Shown: positions 45,102 through 54,335 of the stretch, in pieces | Position numbering within the stretch: position 1 is the stretch's first letter | Layout of the letters: every line of letters begins with the position of its first letter | Notes under the pieces: generated by a model | What the model was told of the DNA's origin: nothing | The model's database searches: none | What the model saw: only the letters and a program-made list of their open reading frames with translations | Assembly: GCA_963837715.1 (NCBI GenBank) | Contig: CAWIOF010000004.1 | Span: 1,054,001-1,118,000 of the forward strand | From: JANYLB01 sp963837715 | Lineage (GTDB): Bacteria; Actinomycetota; Acidimicrobiia; IMCC26256; JANYLB01 | Length of the DNA stretch: 64,000 bases | Direction of reading: 5' to 3' | Made by a program: the position numbers and the translations under genes

Positions 45102-45406
45102 GCCCCCATGCTCACACGCCCACCGTGTCCACGAGCGCCGCAGAACGCGCGACCCCACGCGCGCCGCGGGGCGGGGCCCTGTTCGTGGACGCTGACCGTA
45201 GCGACGTCACGCGCGCTCGGTGGCCGCCGGGGACCTCTTTCCCACGCGCCCACCCGTTTCGTCATTTCCCCGTTGACAGCGCCGCCTCGGCTGACGATCC
45301 TCGCGCGAGCTCCTCATCGGATTGGTTGGAGGGTTCGGACGGCGAGTCGATTGGCCGACTCGTCGTCCGGAACCCGATTCCGGTCGGCCGAGCTCCGGGA
45401 CTTGGC
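45102..45406. other. Gene-free gap of 305 bases
   Basis: No coding sequence, RNA gene or repeat seen on either strand. It separates the hydrolase start (45101, minus) from the FMN-reductase stop (45407, minus). A TTGACA occurs at 45273-45278 on the plus strand but has no convincing -10 at 16-18 bases and no gene in that direction nearby. Confidence 0.55.
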
Positions 45407-45928
45407 TCAGGACCGAGCGAGCACGGGACCCGCCACCTCCCACCACGCGTCGATCGTGGGGACCGGGTCGTCGACCGCGGGGCCGAACACGAAGAGACCG
45501 CGCGTCGGGCAGCTGGCGCCGATCTCGACGAGCACCGGCCGCAGGTGCACCTCCACCGCGAGCGCGTGGTCGGCACTGCCGCCGGTCATCATCGGCACGG
45601 TCGTGAGCCCGCCGAGCTCGTCGTGGCCGAACTGGTCGAGGAACAACTTCAAGAGCCCGGTGTACGCGGCCTTGTACGTCGGGCTCGCGATCACCAGACG
45701 ACCGGCGGCGAGCACGCGAGCTTTCAGCTCGGCCACGACCGGCGATCCCCAGCCCATGAGGTCGGGGCCGTGGTCGGCGAGGTCGATCACGTCGACCGGT
45801 TCGCCGAGCCGGGTCGCCACCAGCTCCCCGGCGATCCGGGTACGCGATCCCGCCTGGGGGTTCCCGACGACGAGCGTGACGGGCTGGGGTGTCGCGGAAG
45901 CGGGCGTTGCCGCCGAGGCCGTGGGGGT
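45407..45928 (-). CDS. NAD(P)H-dependent FMN reductase
   Basis: 173-residue flavodoxin-fold reductase of the SsuE/MsuE type. FMN phosphate loop LVVGNPQAGSRTRIAGEL, and VIASPTYKAAYTGLLKLFLDQF is the conserved active-site loop. It supplies reduced FMN to two-component monooxygenases. Its start lies about 100 bases from the divergent RutA-like monooxygenase, the expected partner. ATG 45928. Confidence 0.88.
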   Translation of the reverse strand, partial: TPTASAATPASATPQPVTLVVGNPQAGSRTRIAGELVATRLGEPVDVIDLADHGPDLMGWGSPVVAELKARVLAAGRLVIASPTYKAAYTGLLKLFLDQFGHDELGGLTTVPMMTGGSADHALAVEVHLRPVLVEIGASCPTRGLFVFGPAVDDPVPTIDAWWEVAGPVLARS

Positions 45929-46032
45929 CATGGCCAGAGCAAACCACACCGTGGCGCCGGATCGGGAGCCGCGACGCGTCTCCTCACACGGCCGAAACCG
46001 AGGAGTAACGATCGGGTGACAGATTTTCCGCC

Positions 46033-47130
46033 GTGGCCCTCGAGCTCGGTGTGTTCCTGCCCGTCGCGAACAACGGTTGGATCCTCTCGCCGAGCGCTCC
46101 TCCCGCGCCGCCGACGTTCGCGCTGAACCGCGCCATCGCCGAGGAGGCCGAGCGGCGTGGATACCACTTCCTCCTCGGCCAGTCGGTGTGGCGCGGCCAC
46201 GGGGGTGCGACCGACTTCTGGAACTCGAGCCTCGAGTGCTTCACGATCATGACCGCGCTCGGCGCGGTCACCGAGCGGCTCGGGATGGTCGCCTCGGTGC
46301 AACCGCTGCTGTACCCACCACCCGTCGTCGCGAAGATGGTCGCCACCGCCGACGACGTGACCGGTGGACGGTTCGGGATCAACGTGGTCGCCGGCGCGAA
46401 CCAGAGCGAATACGAGCAGATGCACGCGATCCTCCCCGACTGGGGGAGCATCCGGTACGACTACGCCAGCGAGTGGATCGAGGCGGTCAAGCGGCTCTGG
46501 AGCGACGAGGCGAGCGTGACGATGCAGGGCCGTTGGCTGGAGCTCACGGACTGCATCTCGCGACCGAAGCCGCTGCGGACACCCCACCCCCCGGTCGTGT
46601 GCGCGGGAACGTCGCCGCGGGGAATGCGCTTCGCGATCGAACACGGGACCCACGCGTTCATCGGCGCATCGGATCTCGACGAGCTCGGAGCGATCAACAC
46701 GCGCTACCGGGAGGCAGCGGTCGAACAGGGCCGCACCATCAAGACGTACACCGCGATCCACTACATCATCGGCGACACCGACGCCGAGGCGCAGGCCGAG
46801 GTGCAGCGCTACCGCGACGATCCCGACTCCGCGGCGATCGCGGATCTCGTCGGCGAGTACTCCCGCGAGGGAGCAGGTGCGTCGCTGCGGTCGACGATCG
46901 TCGATGCAGGCGAGCACGTGTTCTTCGGCGGGGTGACAGCCGGGAGCCCGGCCACGATCGCCGACCACGTCGCCGGCGTTGCCGACGCCGGCCTCGACGG
47001 CCTCCTCGTGATCTTCACCGACTGGTTCGGTGGCATGGCCCGCTTCTCCGACGACGTGCTCACCCGCCTCCCCGGGCTGATCGCCGGTCCCGAGGTCGAC
47101 TGGGCCGCCCCCACCCCCGTCCCCGCCTGA
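46033..47130 (+). CDS. RutA-like flavin monooxygenase (LLM class)
   Basis: 365-residue luciferase-like monooxygenase most like RutA, the pyrimidine ring oxygenase: ELGVFLPVANNGWILS, the DFWNSSLECFTIMTALGAVT segment, GRFGINVVAGANQSEYEQM, and VIFTDWFGGMARFSDDVLTRL. SfnG-type sulfone monooxygenases share part of this pattern. RutA needs a flavin reductase; a SsuE-type one is encoded divergently next door. No other rut genes are present, so uracil breakdown is not proven. GTG 46033 has GATTTT six bases upstream (a possible leaderless -10) and no Shine-Dalgarno sequence. Confidence 0.8.
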   Translation: MALELGVFLPVANNGWILSPSAPPAPPTFALNRAIAEEAERRGYHFLLGQSVWRGHGGATDFWNSSLECFTIMTALGAVTERLGMVASVQPLLYPPPVVAKMVATADDVTGGRFGINVVAGANQSEYEQMHAILPDWGSIRYDYASEWIEAVKRLWSDEASVTMQGRWLELTDCISRPKPLRTPHPPVVCAGTSPRGMRFAIEHGTHAFIGASDLDELGAINTRYREAAVEQGRTIKTYTAIHYIIGDTDAEAQAEVQRYRDDPDSAAIADLVGEYSREGAGASLRSTIVDAGEHVFFGGVTAGSPATIADHVAGVADAGLDGLLVIFTDWFGGMARFSDDVLTRLPGLIAGPEVDWAAPTPVPA

Positions 47131-47252
47131 CCACCCGGAGAGGAGCGGAGCGGGCGGACACTTCGGGGGCGTCGCAGTCCGGCGGTCAGCCGGCGGAGCG
47201 GTCGACCATGCAAGGAGTCCGGCGGGGTGGGGCTGCCGTGCGAGGATGCGCG

Positions 47253-48987
47253 ATGGCCGCGGACACCTCGGAACCCCCGCGCGCAGTGAGTCGGCGCTCC
47301 TGGCGGGCGTACCTTCCGCGTCCCGAAACCGAGCTACCGGCGGCCGAGCGGCCCACGGGCGCCGCGGCTCGGATGGGCGCCGCGACCCTCGCGTCGCGGG
47401 GCATCGGGTTCGTCCGGGTGTGGATGATCACGGCGGTCCTCGGGACGACCTACCTCGGGAACAGCTACCAGGCGACCACTTCCGTCTCGAACGTCTTGTT
47501 CGAGCTGTTGGCGGCGGGAGCACTGTCGGCGGTGCTCGTGCCCACGTTCGTCGAGTTGCTCGACTCCGGCGACAAGGAGGAGGCGGAGCGGGTCGCGTCG
47601 GGACTGCTCGGCGTGGCGGCCGTCGGGCTCGGGCTCGTCGCCATCGTCGGCATGATCTGTGCGCCGTGGCTGGCGAGCGTGCTCAGCAACGGCGCACCGG
47701 CCGGCCCGATCGCCGACCGCCAACAGGCCCTCTCGACGTTCTTCCTCCTCTTCTTCATCCCTCAGATCGTGTTCTACGCGTTCGGGACGGTGGCGACGGG
47801 TGTGCTCTATGCGCAGCGTCGGTTCGTCATCCCCGCGCTCGCCCCTGTCGCCAACACCGTGATCGTGGTCATCGCGCTCGGGGATCTTCCACGTCGTGCA
47901 CCCCGGCACGAACCTCGAACTGACGCTCTCCGAGAAGCTGCTCCTCGCGGTGGGTGCCACCCTCGGGGTGCTCGCGTTCTGCGGTGTCCCGGTCGTCGCC
48001 GTGCTGCGCTCGGGGTTCCGGCTCCGGGCCACGATCCGTCGTCCCGACGCGCGGTTGCGGCGCATGCTCAACCTCTCGACGTGGGCCGTGTTGCAGCACA
48101 TGGGGATCGGGATCCTGCTGGCCGCGTCGATCGTGATGGGGAACCAGGTCGAGGGCGGCGTGGTCGCCTACCAGTTCGCATTCGTCGCCTTCATGGCCCC
48201 GTATGCGATCCTGGCCCAGCCCGTGCACACCACCATCCTCCCTTCGCTCTCGATCGACGCGGCCGCCGGCGACCACGACACGTTCGCGGGTCGGGTGCGG
48301 TGGGCGTTCGAGAGCCTGTGTCTCCTCACGTTGCCGGTGTCGGCGATCATGGCCGCGCTCGCGCTGCCCGCGATGATCGTGATCACCGTGGGCCGCAGCA
48401 GCGACGCCGACCTGCTCGCCGCTGCGCTCGCATCACTCGCGATCGGGCTCCTCCCGTACAGCGCGTTCCTGCTGTTCGCCCGCGCGTTCTACGCGCTCGG
48501 CGACAGTCGGACGCCTGCGGTCGTGGCGCTCGTCACCGCGTGCGCAGGCGCCGCGGTGATGGTGGTCGGCGCGCTCGCGTTCCACGGTGCCGCCGTCGTC
48601 GCCGCCCTCGGCATCGGCAACACCGTCGCCTACGTCCTCGGGGCCGGGGTGCTCGCCGTCGTGCTACGCCGCCGACTCGATCGTCGCATGGTGCCCCGAT
48701 CGGTGTGGAAGCCGCTGGTGTTGTCGATCGGGATGGGTCTCGTGCTCTGGGCCGTGGAGCGCGCCATCGCACCCGAAGGCCGACTCGCCACCCTCGTGGT
48801 GCTGGTCGTGCTCGTGGCGTTGGCCGGCGCGGCGTACCTCGGCCTGCTCCGCGTGCTCTCCTCGTCGCGCGACGGCACCGGGCCGGCACCCGGTGCGGTG
48901 ATCTCCGCGGCACCCGGGTCGGAACCGGTCGGCGTGACGATCGAGGAGACCTCAGCGCTCGACCCCGACCTGGCCGAGGACCTGTGA
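47253..48987 (+). CDS. murJ: MurJ/MviN-type lipid II flippase (one frameshift)
   Basis: 577 residues when corrected at about 47881, where an extra G in GGGG splits the frame. MATE-like fold with about fourteen membrane helices: AATLASRGIGFVRVWMITAVLGTTYLGNSYQATTSVSN is the family's first-helix region, and RRFVIPALAPVANTVIVV, LLPYSAFLLFARAFYALGDSRTPAVV complete the core. Flips lipid-linked peptidoglycan precursor across the membrane. Its stop overlaps the GTG of the next gene (GTGA). ATG 47253 is preceded by GAGGAT; an earlier ATG at 47209 is possible. Confidence 0.87.
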
Positions 48988-51337
48988 CGCGGCCCCGGTC
49001 GGTGTGCGCCGCCGCACTCGTCGGCGTGCTCGTGTCCCTGCTCGTGCTGGGCGGGGTGGCCGCGGCCGCTCCCCCGAGCCCGGCCGCGGAGCGTGTCGGG
49101 CGCGTGCTGGTGATCTCGCTCCCGGCGGTCACCTGGGCCGACCTCGAGGCCGCCGACGCTCCGAATCTCGACCGGCTCTTCGGGTCGTCGGCGCTCGCGA
49201 ACCTGCTCACCCGGGCGGGTGGGAAACGCTTCTCGCTCGGCAACGGGTACACCACGATCGGCGCGGGGACCCGCGCGGTGGCTCCCGACCGGGTGGCCGG
49301 CGAGGGCTACGACGCGTCGGAGGAGATCGAAGGTGGTACCGCCGCCGAGGTGTTCGCCCGTCGGACCGGCGTGCGGGTCGACGACGGTCTGGTCCAACTC
49401 GGGGTCGAGGAGATCATCCGGGCCAACGACGAAGCGCTCTACGACGCGTCGGTCGGCGCGCTCGCCGACGCGCTCGCCGCCAACGGCTCAGGTCGGGCCG
49501 TGATCGGCAACGCCGACAGTTTCGAAGCCGGCTCGGTCGAGGCCGGGGTCCCCGAACGACTCCGCCCGGCGGTGGTCGGCCTGATGGGTTCCGACGGCAC
49601 CGTCCCCGCAGGACGCGTCGACGACGGACTGCTCCAGGAGGCCCCGCGTGCACCGTTCGGGGTGCTGCTCGCTCCTGGCTCGGTGGAGCGTGCCTTCGTC
49701 GAGCGCTTGGGACGCCGAACCCGGGGTGGTCCTCGTCGAGGGGTCCGATCTGCTGCGGGCCGACGAATACCGGTCGTTCACCGATGTCGGCACCGCGCGC
49801 CGCCAACGCAATCGCGCCATCGCCCACACCGATGAGATCATCGGCCGGTTGTTGGATCACGTCGATCCCTCGCGCGACGCCGTCGTGGTCACGGCACCAC
49901 TCGCGTCGCGGGCGTCCGGGGGTCTCGCCGTCGCGGCGGTCCGTGCGCCCGGCGTGGAACCCGGCCTGCTGAAGTCGGGGACGACCCGGAGGTCCGGGTT
50001 CGTCGACGTGGTCGATGTCGCCCCCACGATCCTCTCGCTGCTCGGCATCGATCGACCGGACACGATGGAAGGCCGGGTCATGTCGGTCGCGAGCCCATCC
50101 GGTGTATCCAGCATGGCGGGCACCGGCGCGGGTCGAGTCGACGACCTGATCCAGTCGAGCCGCGACAGCGTGTTCCGCGACAAGCATCAGGGTGCGGTCG
50201 CGCTCGTGCTGGTGCTGCTCTGCGCGGCGCTGGCGTTCGGCGCGGCTCTTGCGCTCAGCCGGTTCCGGCGGGCGCTCGTGCTGGTGGAGTGGGGCGCGTT
50301 GGCCGTGCTCGGTTTCCTGCTCGCGACCTTCCTCGCCGCTCCGCTCCACTTCGTCGATCGGGGCGCGGGCGCCTACTGGCTCTTCCTGCTCGGTGCCGCA
50401 GTCGTGTTCGCCGGACTCTGCACCCTCGTCGGCCGCCGCAGCTTCTGCGACGCACTGCTCGTGGCTCTCGGGCTGACGGTCGTGGCGCACGTCGGCGACC
50501 TCGTGACCGGCGCGCACCTCGAACTGAACACCGTGTTCGGCTACTCGGCCACGGTCGGGATCCGCGTGGCGGGCGAGGGGAACCTCACCTTCTCCATCCT
50601 CAGTGCTGCCACGCTGCTCTTCGCGGGACTGTTGGCGTGGCGGGTCGGCGGTGCGCTCGGGCGGGTGGTCGCGATCTCGACCCTGGTGGTCGTGCTCCTC
50701 GTGATGATGGCGCCGATGTTCGGTCAGGACTTCGGCGCGTCGGCCGCTGCGCCCGGATTCGCGCTCCTGGTCTGGCTCCTGCTCGGCCGCAAGCTCCGGT
50801 GGCGCACCGTGGTCGCACTCGCCGGGGTCCTGGTGGTGTCGGCCCTCGCGATCGGCTTCCTCGATCTGTTGCGGCCCTCCGACGACCGCACCCACGTCGG
50901 CCGCTTCTTCGAACAGGTCGGCCGGGAGGGCCTCGGCGGCCTCCTCCTCGTGGTCCGGCGCAAGGCGGGCGCCAACATCGCCTCGTTCGGGACCACCGTG
51001 TTCGTCTGGATGATCCCGGTCGCGATCGGGTTCGCGGTGATCTACCTGCTCGTCGCGAAGCCGGGAACCGTCGCCGGGCTCGTGCGTCGGATCACCACGT
51101 TCAAGGCGACGATGCTCACGGTGTGCGTCACCGCCGCGCTCGGCTACCTCATGAACGACTCCGGGGTCGCGATCCCGGCGATGATGGCGGTCATCGTGGA
51201 GTGCGCCGTCGTCTTCCTCGTGGTCCGGGAACAGCGCCGGGTCCCTGATCCGAGTCCGATCGGCGAGGCCGCCCGCCGCGAGCTCGGGCTACGCGGACGC
51301 CTGGCCCGAAGTCGCGCGGCGCGAGCCAGTCGGGTAA
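48984..51337 (+). CDS. Phosphatase-like ectodomain fused to a polytopic membrane domain (two frameshifts)
   Basis: 783 residues when two extra bases (about 49710 and 51292) are removed. Signal-anchor VCAAALVGVLVSLLVLGGVAAAAP, then an alkaline-phosphatase-superfamily-like ectodomain (RVLVISLPAVTWADL; APNLDRLF; VVDVAPTILSLLGI near residue 350), followed by about nine hydrophobic helices from residue 405 on and a cytoplasmic tail ending WPEVARREPVG. The catalytic metal residues cannot be confirmed by eye. Coupled to murJ, so a role in cell-envelope lipid-carrier or polymer chemistry is likely. Not a recognised named family. Confidence 0.6.
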
Positions 51338-52210
51338 GGCGATGCCGAGCGGCGACAGTTGCGCCGCGAGCGCCGCGTTCGGCGCTGCGAAGCGGGCGGC
51401 GAGCCCGTCACGAACGTCGTCGGCCACGTTGTCCTGGGCCTTCTGTCCGTTCACCCGGTAGTACAACGCCCGCATGCGGCGCTTCAGGCCCATGTGGCGG
51501 CGGAGGAACGCCTCGAAGCGATCGTTCCCGGTGAGCGCGATCCGCTGGAGCGCCCCGCTCTTGAACCCCGTCGTGCGGTTCTCGGAGCTGAGGCCGTCGG
51601 CGTCGATGCCGTCGGGGTCGATCCCGAGCCACTCGGCGACGCCCTGCAGCTCGGGGAGCGCGTTGCGGGTCATGTCCTCGAAGAAGAGGAACCGCACCCG
51701 GTCGGGCCCGAACTGCTCGAGCCAGGCCGGGACGAACTCCGCGTAGCAGCTGCCCCGCACGGCCATGTACTTCTCGTTGTCGGGATCACCGAAGTCGGCG
51801 TCGGACAGCCGGTCGGCCGCGGCGAGGTACTCGGTGATCGTGAGCTCGGCGGGGAACCGCAGGCGCACCTTCTGGTAGCGGAAGAAGGAGATCGCCCGGT
51901 TCACCGGCTCCCGAAGGATCACGAGGATGCGCGGGTCGGGGAGAGCGTCGTCGATCGCCCGGGCCACGGCCGCGCCCCCGTAGAGGTACGACGGCGTGGC
52001 CTCGAGGCGCACCGCGCCGGGCGCGGCGTCGGCGAAGTACGCGTCGTACACGGAGATGGGTTCGAGCGGCTGCCCGTACCGCGCGGGCAGGAAGTACCGG
52101 GTCTCCTTGATCGACGCCGGCGCCACGGCCGGATGGGTCGAGAGCGACGCGAAGAGCGACGTCGTCCCCGCCTTGTTCACCCCCGCGATCACCAAGTTCG
52201 ACGAAACCAT
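51289..52210 (-). CDS. Sulfotransferase (Sulfotransfer_1-like; run-on corrected)
   Basis: 306 residues when one base at about 51292 is removed. PAPS loop LVIAGVNKAGTTSLFASL, and RILVILREPVNRAISFFRYQKV as the 3'-phosphate motif. As read, the frame runs on to 51191 inside the convergent membrane-protein gene; removing the same base that restores that gene puts a TAG right after DFGPGVR. ATG 52210 has TAGAGT six bases upstream and no Shine-Dalgarno sequence. O-sulfation of a lipid or polysaccharide is likely. Confidence 0.82.
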
Positions 52211-52216
52211 CGACAA

Positions 52217-52222
52217 ACTCTA
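52217..52222 (-). promoter_or_regulatory. Candidate -10 box (TAGAGT), leaderless sulfotransferase mRNA
   Basis: On the minus strand TAGAGT is followed by TTGTCG and then the ATG at 52210, the TAnnnT-N6-start pattern. There is no -35 of note. Confidence 0.48.
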
Positions 52223-52263
52223 CGAGTGGCCGGAGAAGAAGCGGAGCCGGCGGACAGTGGTCG

Positions 52264-52280
52264 CGGGACATGCAGTCCCG
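52264..52280. terminator. Candidate terminator hairpin
   Basis: CGGGAC-ATGCA-GTCCCG: perfect six-base stem with a five-base loop. On the minus strand it lies 32 bases after the stop of the PLP enzyme gene and before the sulfotransferase promoter, the right place for a transcript end. No U-run follows, so it may be a weak or Rho-dependent stop. Confidence 0.42.
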
Positions 52281-52311
52281 GGCGATCGAGCCGGCGCAGC
52301 GGATTCGACCA

Positions 52312-53697
52312 TCAAGAAGGCAGGCTCGACTGGGTGTCCATCATCCCCGCCATCACCGACCGGATGAAGTCGTCGGCTTCGTCGGTCATGCCGCCGGCCA
52401 CGCCGCCGTAGATCGCTCCCGACGCAGGCGCCTCGGACGCGTGCTCCTTCGCGTAGACGACCGCGTCGGCGAGATCGGTGGCGAACTCCTCCGCGACCCC
52501 CGGCTGGGTCTGTGGCCGGGTGACCGCCATGTGGAGCGCGTTCGGGTACTGCTGGCCGTTGAACCGCCAGCCCCGCTTCCGCATGAAGTCGTTCACGTGG
52601 TACACGTCGAACTCGTCGGACGTGAAGCTGAACAGGAACGTGGGCTTGCCCAACATCCGCAACTCCGGATGTGAGCGAACCGCCGCCTGCATCGCGTCCG
52701 ACGTCTCGAAGATGGCCTTCGCGTAGCCGAGGTAGCCGTCGTGGCCGATCGAGACCATCGCGGCCCACGTCGCCGCGATCAGACCACCGGAACGTGAGCC
52801 CTCCATCCCCGGTGAGCAGTACTTCCCTCCGCTCCAGCCGGTGAGGAAGAAGTACTGGGCGTTGCGCAGCGCCTGGTCGCGGAACGAGAGCACCGACGTG
52901 CCCTTGAACGCGTAGCCGTACTTGTGGGTGTCGGCCGAGATGCTCGTGACGCCGGGGATGCGGAAGTCGAACGGCGGGATGTCGTAGCCGAGCTGCTCGC
53001 CGAACGGGAGGATGAACCCGCCGAGGCAGCCGTCGACGTGGAGACCGACGCCGCGATCCAGGGCGACCTGACCGAGCTCCGCTATCGGGTCGATGGTGCC
53101 GTAGCCGTAGTTGCACGCGGACCCGACGATCGCGATCGTGTCGTCGTCGATCGTGTCGGCGATCCATCCGACGTCGGCGGTGAGCAGCTCCGGGTCGACC
53201 GGGGCGTTGCGGACCTCCACCCCGAACAGGTGACACGCCTTGTCGAACGCCGGGTGCGCGGTCTCGGGCTTGATCAGGTTCGGATGCACGACGCCCCGGG
53301 TCTGGGCCGCGAGCTCCCGGTACGCGAGGACGGCGTGCATGATGCTGCCGGTGCCGCCCGTGGTGACGAGGCCGACGGGGGTGGTGTCGGTGACTGCGTC
53401 GGCGTGGAAGAGGTCGAGCGTCATCGCGATGATCTCGCCCTCGAACTTCGTCTGGCTCGGGCACATGTCGCGCTGCAACGCGTTCACGTGCGCGAACCGA
53501 CCGAAGGCCTCGTTCATGAAGTCGTAGTGCTCGTGGTCGCCGCAGTACATCGTGCCGGAGCACTTGCCGGTCTCCCAGAACGAGTCCTCCTCCTTGGCCA
53601 TCGTCTCGAGCTCGGCGAGGACCTCGGCTCGGGGACGCCCGCGCTCGGGCAGGGCGCGGTTGACGGTGAAGCGGTCCGAGTACGGGAAGTCGGGCAC
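52312..53697 (-). CDS. PLP-dependent decarboxylase-like protein, sphingosine-1-phosphate-lyase type
   Basis: 461-residue group II PLP enzyme. SISADTHKYGYAFKGTSVL holds the Schiff-base Lys in the DTHKYGYA context typical of S1P lyases, and VGSACNYGYGTIDPI and LHVDGCLGGFILPFGE match the same group (His-Val-Asp PLP contacts). S1P lyases split phosphorylated sphingoid bases to an aldehyde and phosphoethanolamine; bacterial relatives may act on other amino-alcohol phosphates or amino acids. Starts at GTG 53697 with GAGAGGA upstream. Divergent from the VOC gene. Confidence 0.8.
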   Translation of the reverse strand: MPDFPYSDRFTVNRALPERGRPRAEVLAELETMAKEEDSFWETGKCSGTMYCGDHEHYDFMNEAFGRFAHVNALQRDMCPSQTKFEGEIIAMTLDLFHADAVTDTTPVGLVTTGGTGSIMHAVLAYRELAAQTRGVVHPNLIKPETAHPAFDKACHLFGVEVRNAPVDPELLTADVGWIADTIDDDTIAIVGSACNYGYGTIDPIAELGQVALDRGVGLHVDGCLGGFILPFGEQLGYDIPPFDFRIPGVTSISADTHKYGYAFKGTSVLSFRDQALRNAQYFFLTGWSGGKYCSPGMEGSRSGGLIAATWAAMVSIGHDGYLGYAKAIFETSDAMQAAVRSHPELRMLGKPTFLFSFTSDEFDVYHVNDFMRKRGWRFNGQQYPNALHMAVTRPQTQPGVAEEFATDLADAVVYAKEHASEAPASGAIYGGVAGGMTDEADDFIRSVMAGMMDTQSSLPS

Positions 53698-53764
53698 GGT
53701 CGGGTCCTCTCGGGCGGCGGCTGGGATCGGGGTGGTCCCGCGGTTGCGCGCGAGGATACGGGCG

Positions 53765-54292
53765 ATGACCTCGGGACCGCTGAGCCGGTGTGGGCCGATC
53801 CGCCAGTGCGCCTACCTGGTCCGCGATCTCGAACCGGCGATCGCCTGGTGGGCGGCGCTGGGCGTCGGCCCGTTCCTCACGATGGCGGAGACGCGGATGC
53901 AGGGCTACCGGCTGCGCGGTGAACCCGTCGAGCCGGTCCTGACCCTCGCCTTCGCGAACTCCGCCGACCTCCAGATCGAGCTGATCGCCACCCACGACGA
54001 TGTGCCGTCGGTGTTCAGCGAGGCGCTCGCCGCCGGTCGCGACGGCGCGCACCATCTGGCCTGGTGGGTCGACGACTGGCCCGCGTGGGAAGCGCGGGCC
54101 GCGAGCGCAGGTTGGGAGCCGGTGACCGACGGCGACGGCGGCGGGATGGCCAACTTCGCGTACTACGACATCGGCGGGCCGCTGCTCGCCGAGGTGATGG
54201 AGCTCAACGACTCGACCCGCTGGCTGGCCGGTACCGTGCGCGAGGCCCACGAGACCTGGGACGGCACCGAGCCGCTCCGGCCCCTGTTCTGA
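53765..54292 (+). CDS. VOC (glyoxalase/dioxygenase superfamily) protein
   Basis: 175 residues. Paired beta-alpha-beta-beta-beta units: QCAYLVRDLEPAIAWWAALGVGPF and HHLAWWVDDWPAWEARAASAGW with metal-binding-type His and the later LLAEVMELN Glu. Similar to methylmalonyl-CoA epimerase or ring-cleavage accessory proteins, but no specific assignment is supported. ATG 53765; GAGGAT seven bases upstream may be a -10. Followed by an aldo-keto reductase in the same direction. Confidence 0.8.
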   Translation: MTSGPLSRCGPIRQCAYLVRDLEPAIAWWAALGVGPFLTMAETRMQGYRLRGEPVEPVLTLAFANSADLQIELIATHDDVPSVFSEALAAGRDGAHHLAWWVDDWPAWEARAASAGWEPVTDGDGGGMANFAYYDIGGPLLAEVMELNDSTRWLAGTVREAHETWDGTEPLRPLF

Positions 54293-54335
54293 CCCGATCT
54301 TCCGACCCCCGACCGAATCCGATGAGGAGCACCTG

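Noticed and set aside
45273..45278. TTGACA as a promoter in the 305-base gap
   Set aside because: No TAnnnT at the right distance and no plus-strand gene starts soon after.
46077..49835. Single plus-strand open frame of 1252 codons
   Set aside because: It is a chance read-through: an Arg-rich shadow of the RutA-like gene, then the true start of MurJ, then a shadow, then the next gene. The separate genes have their own starts and GTGA coupling.
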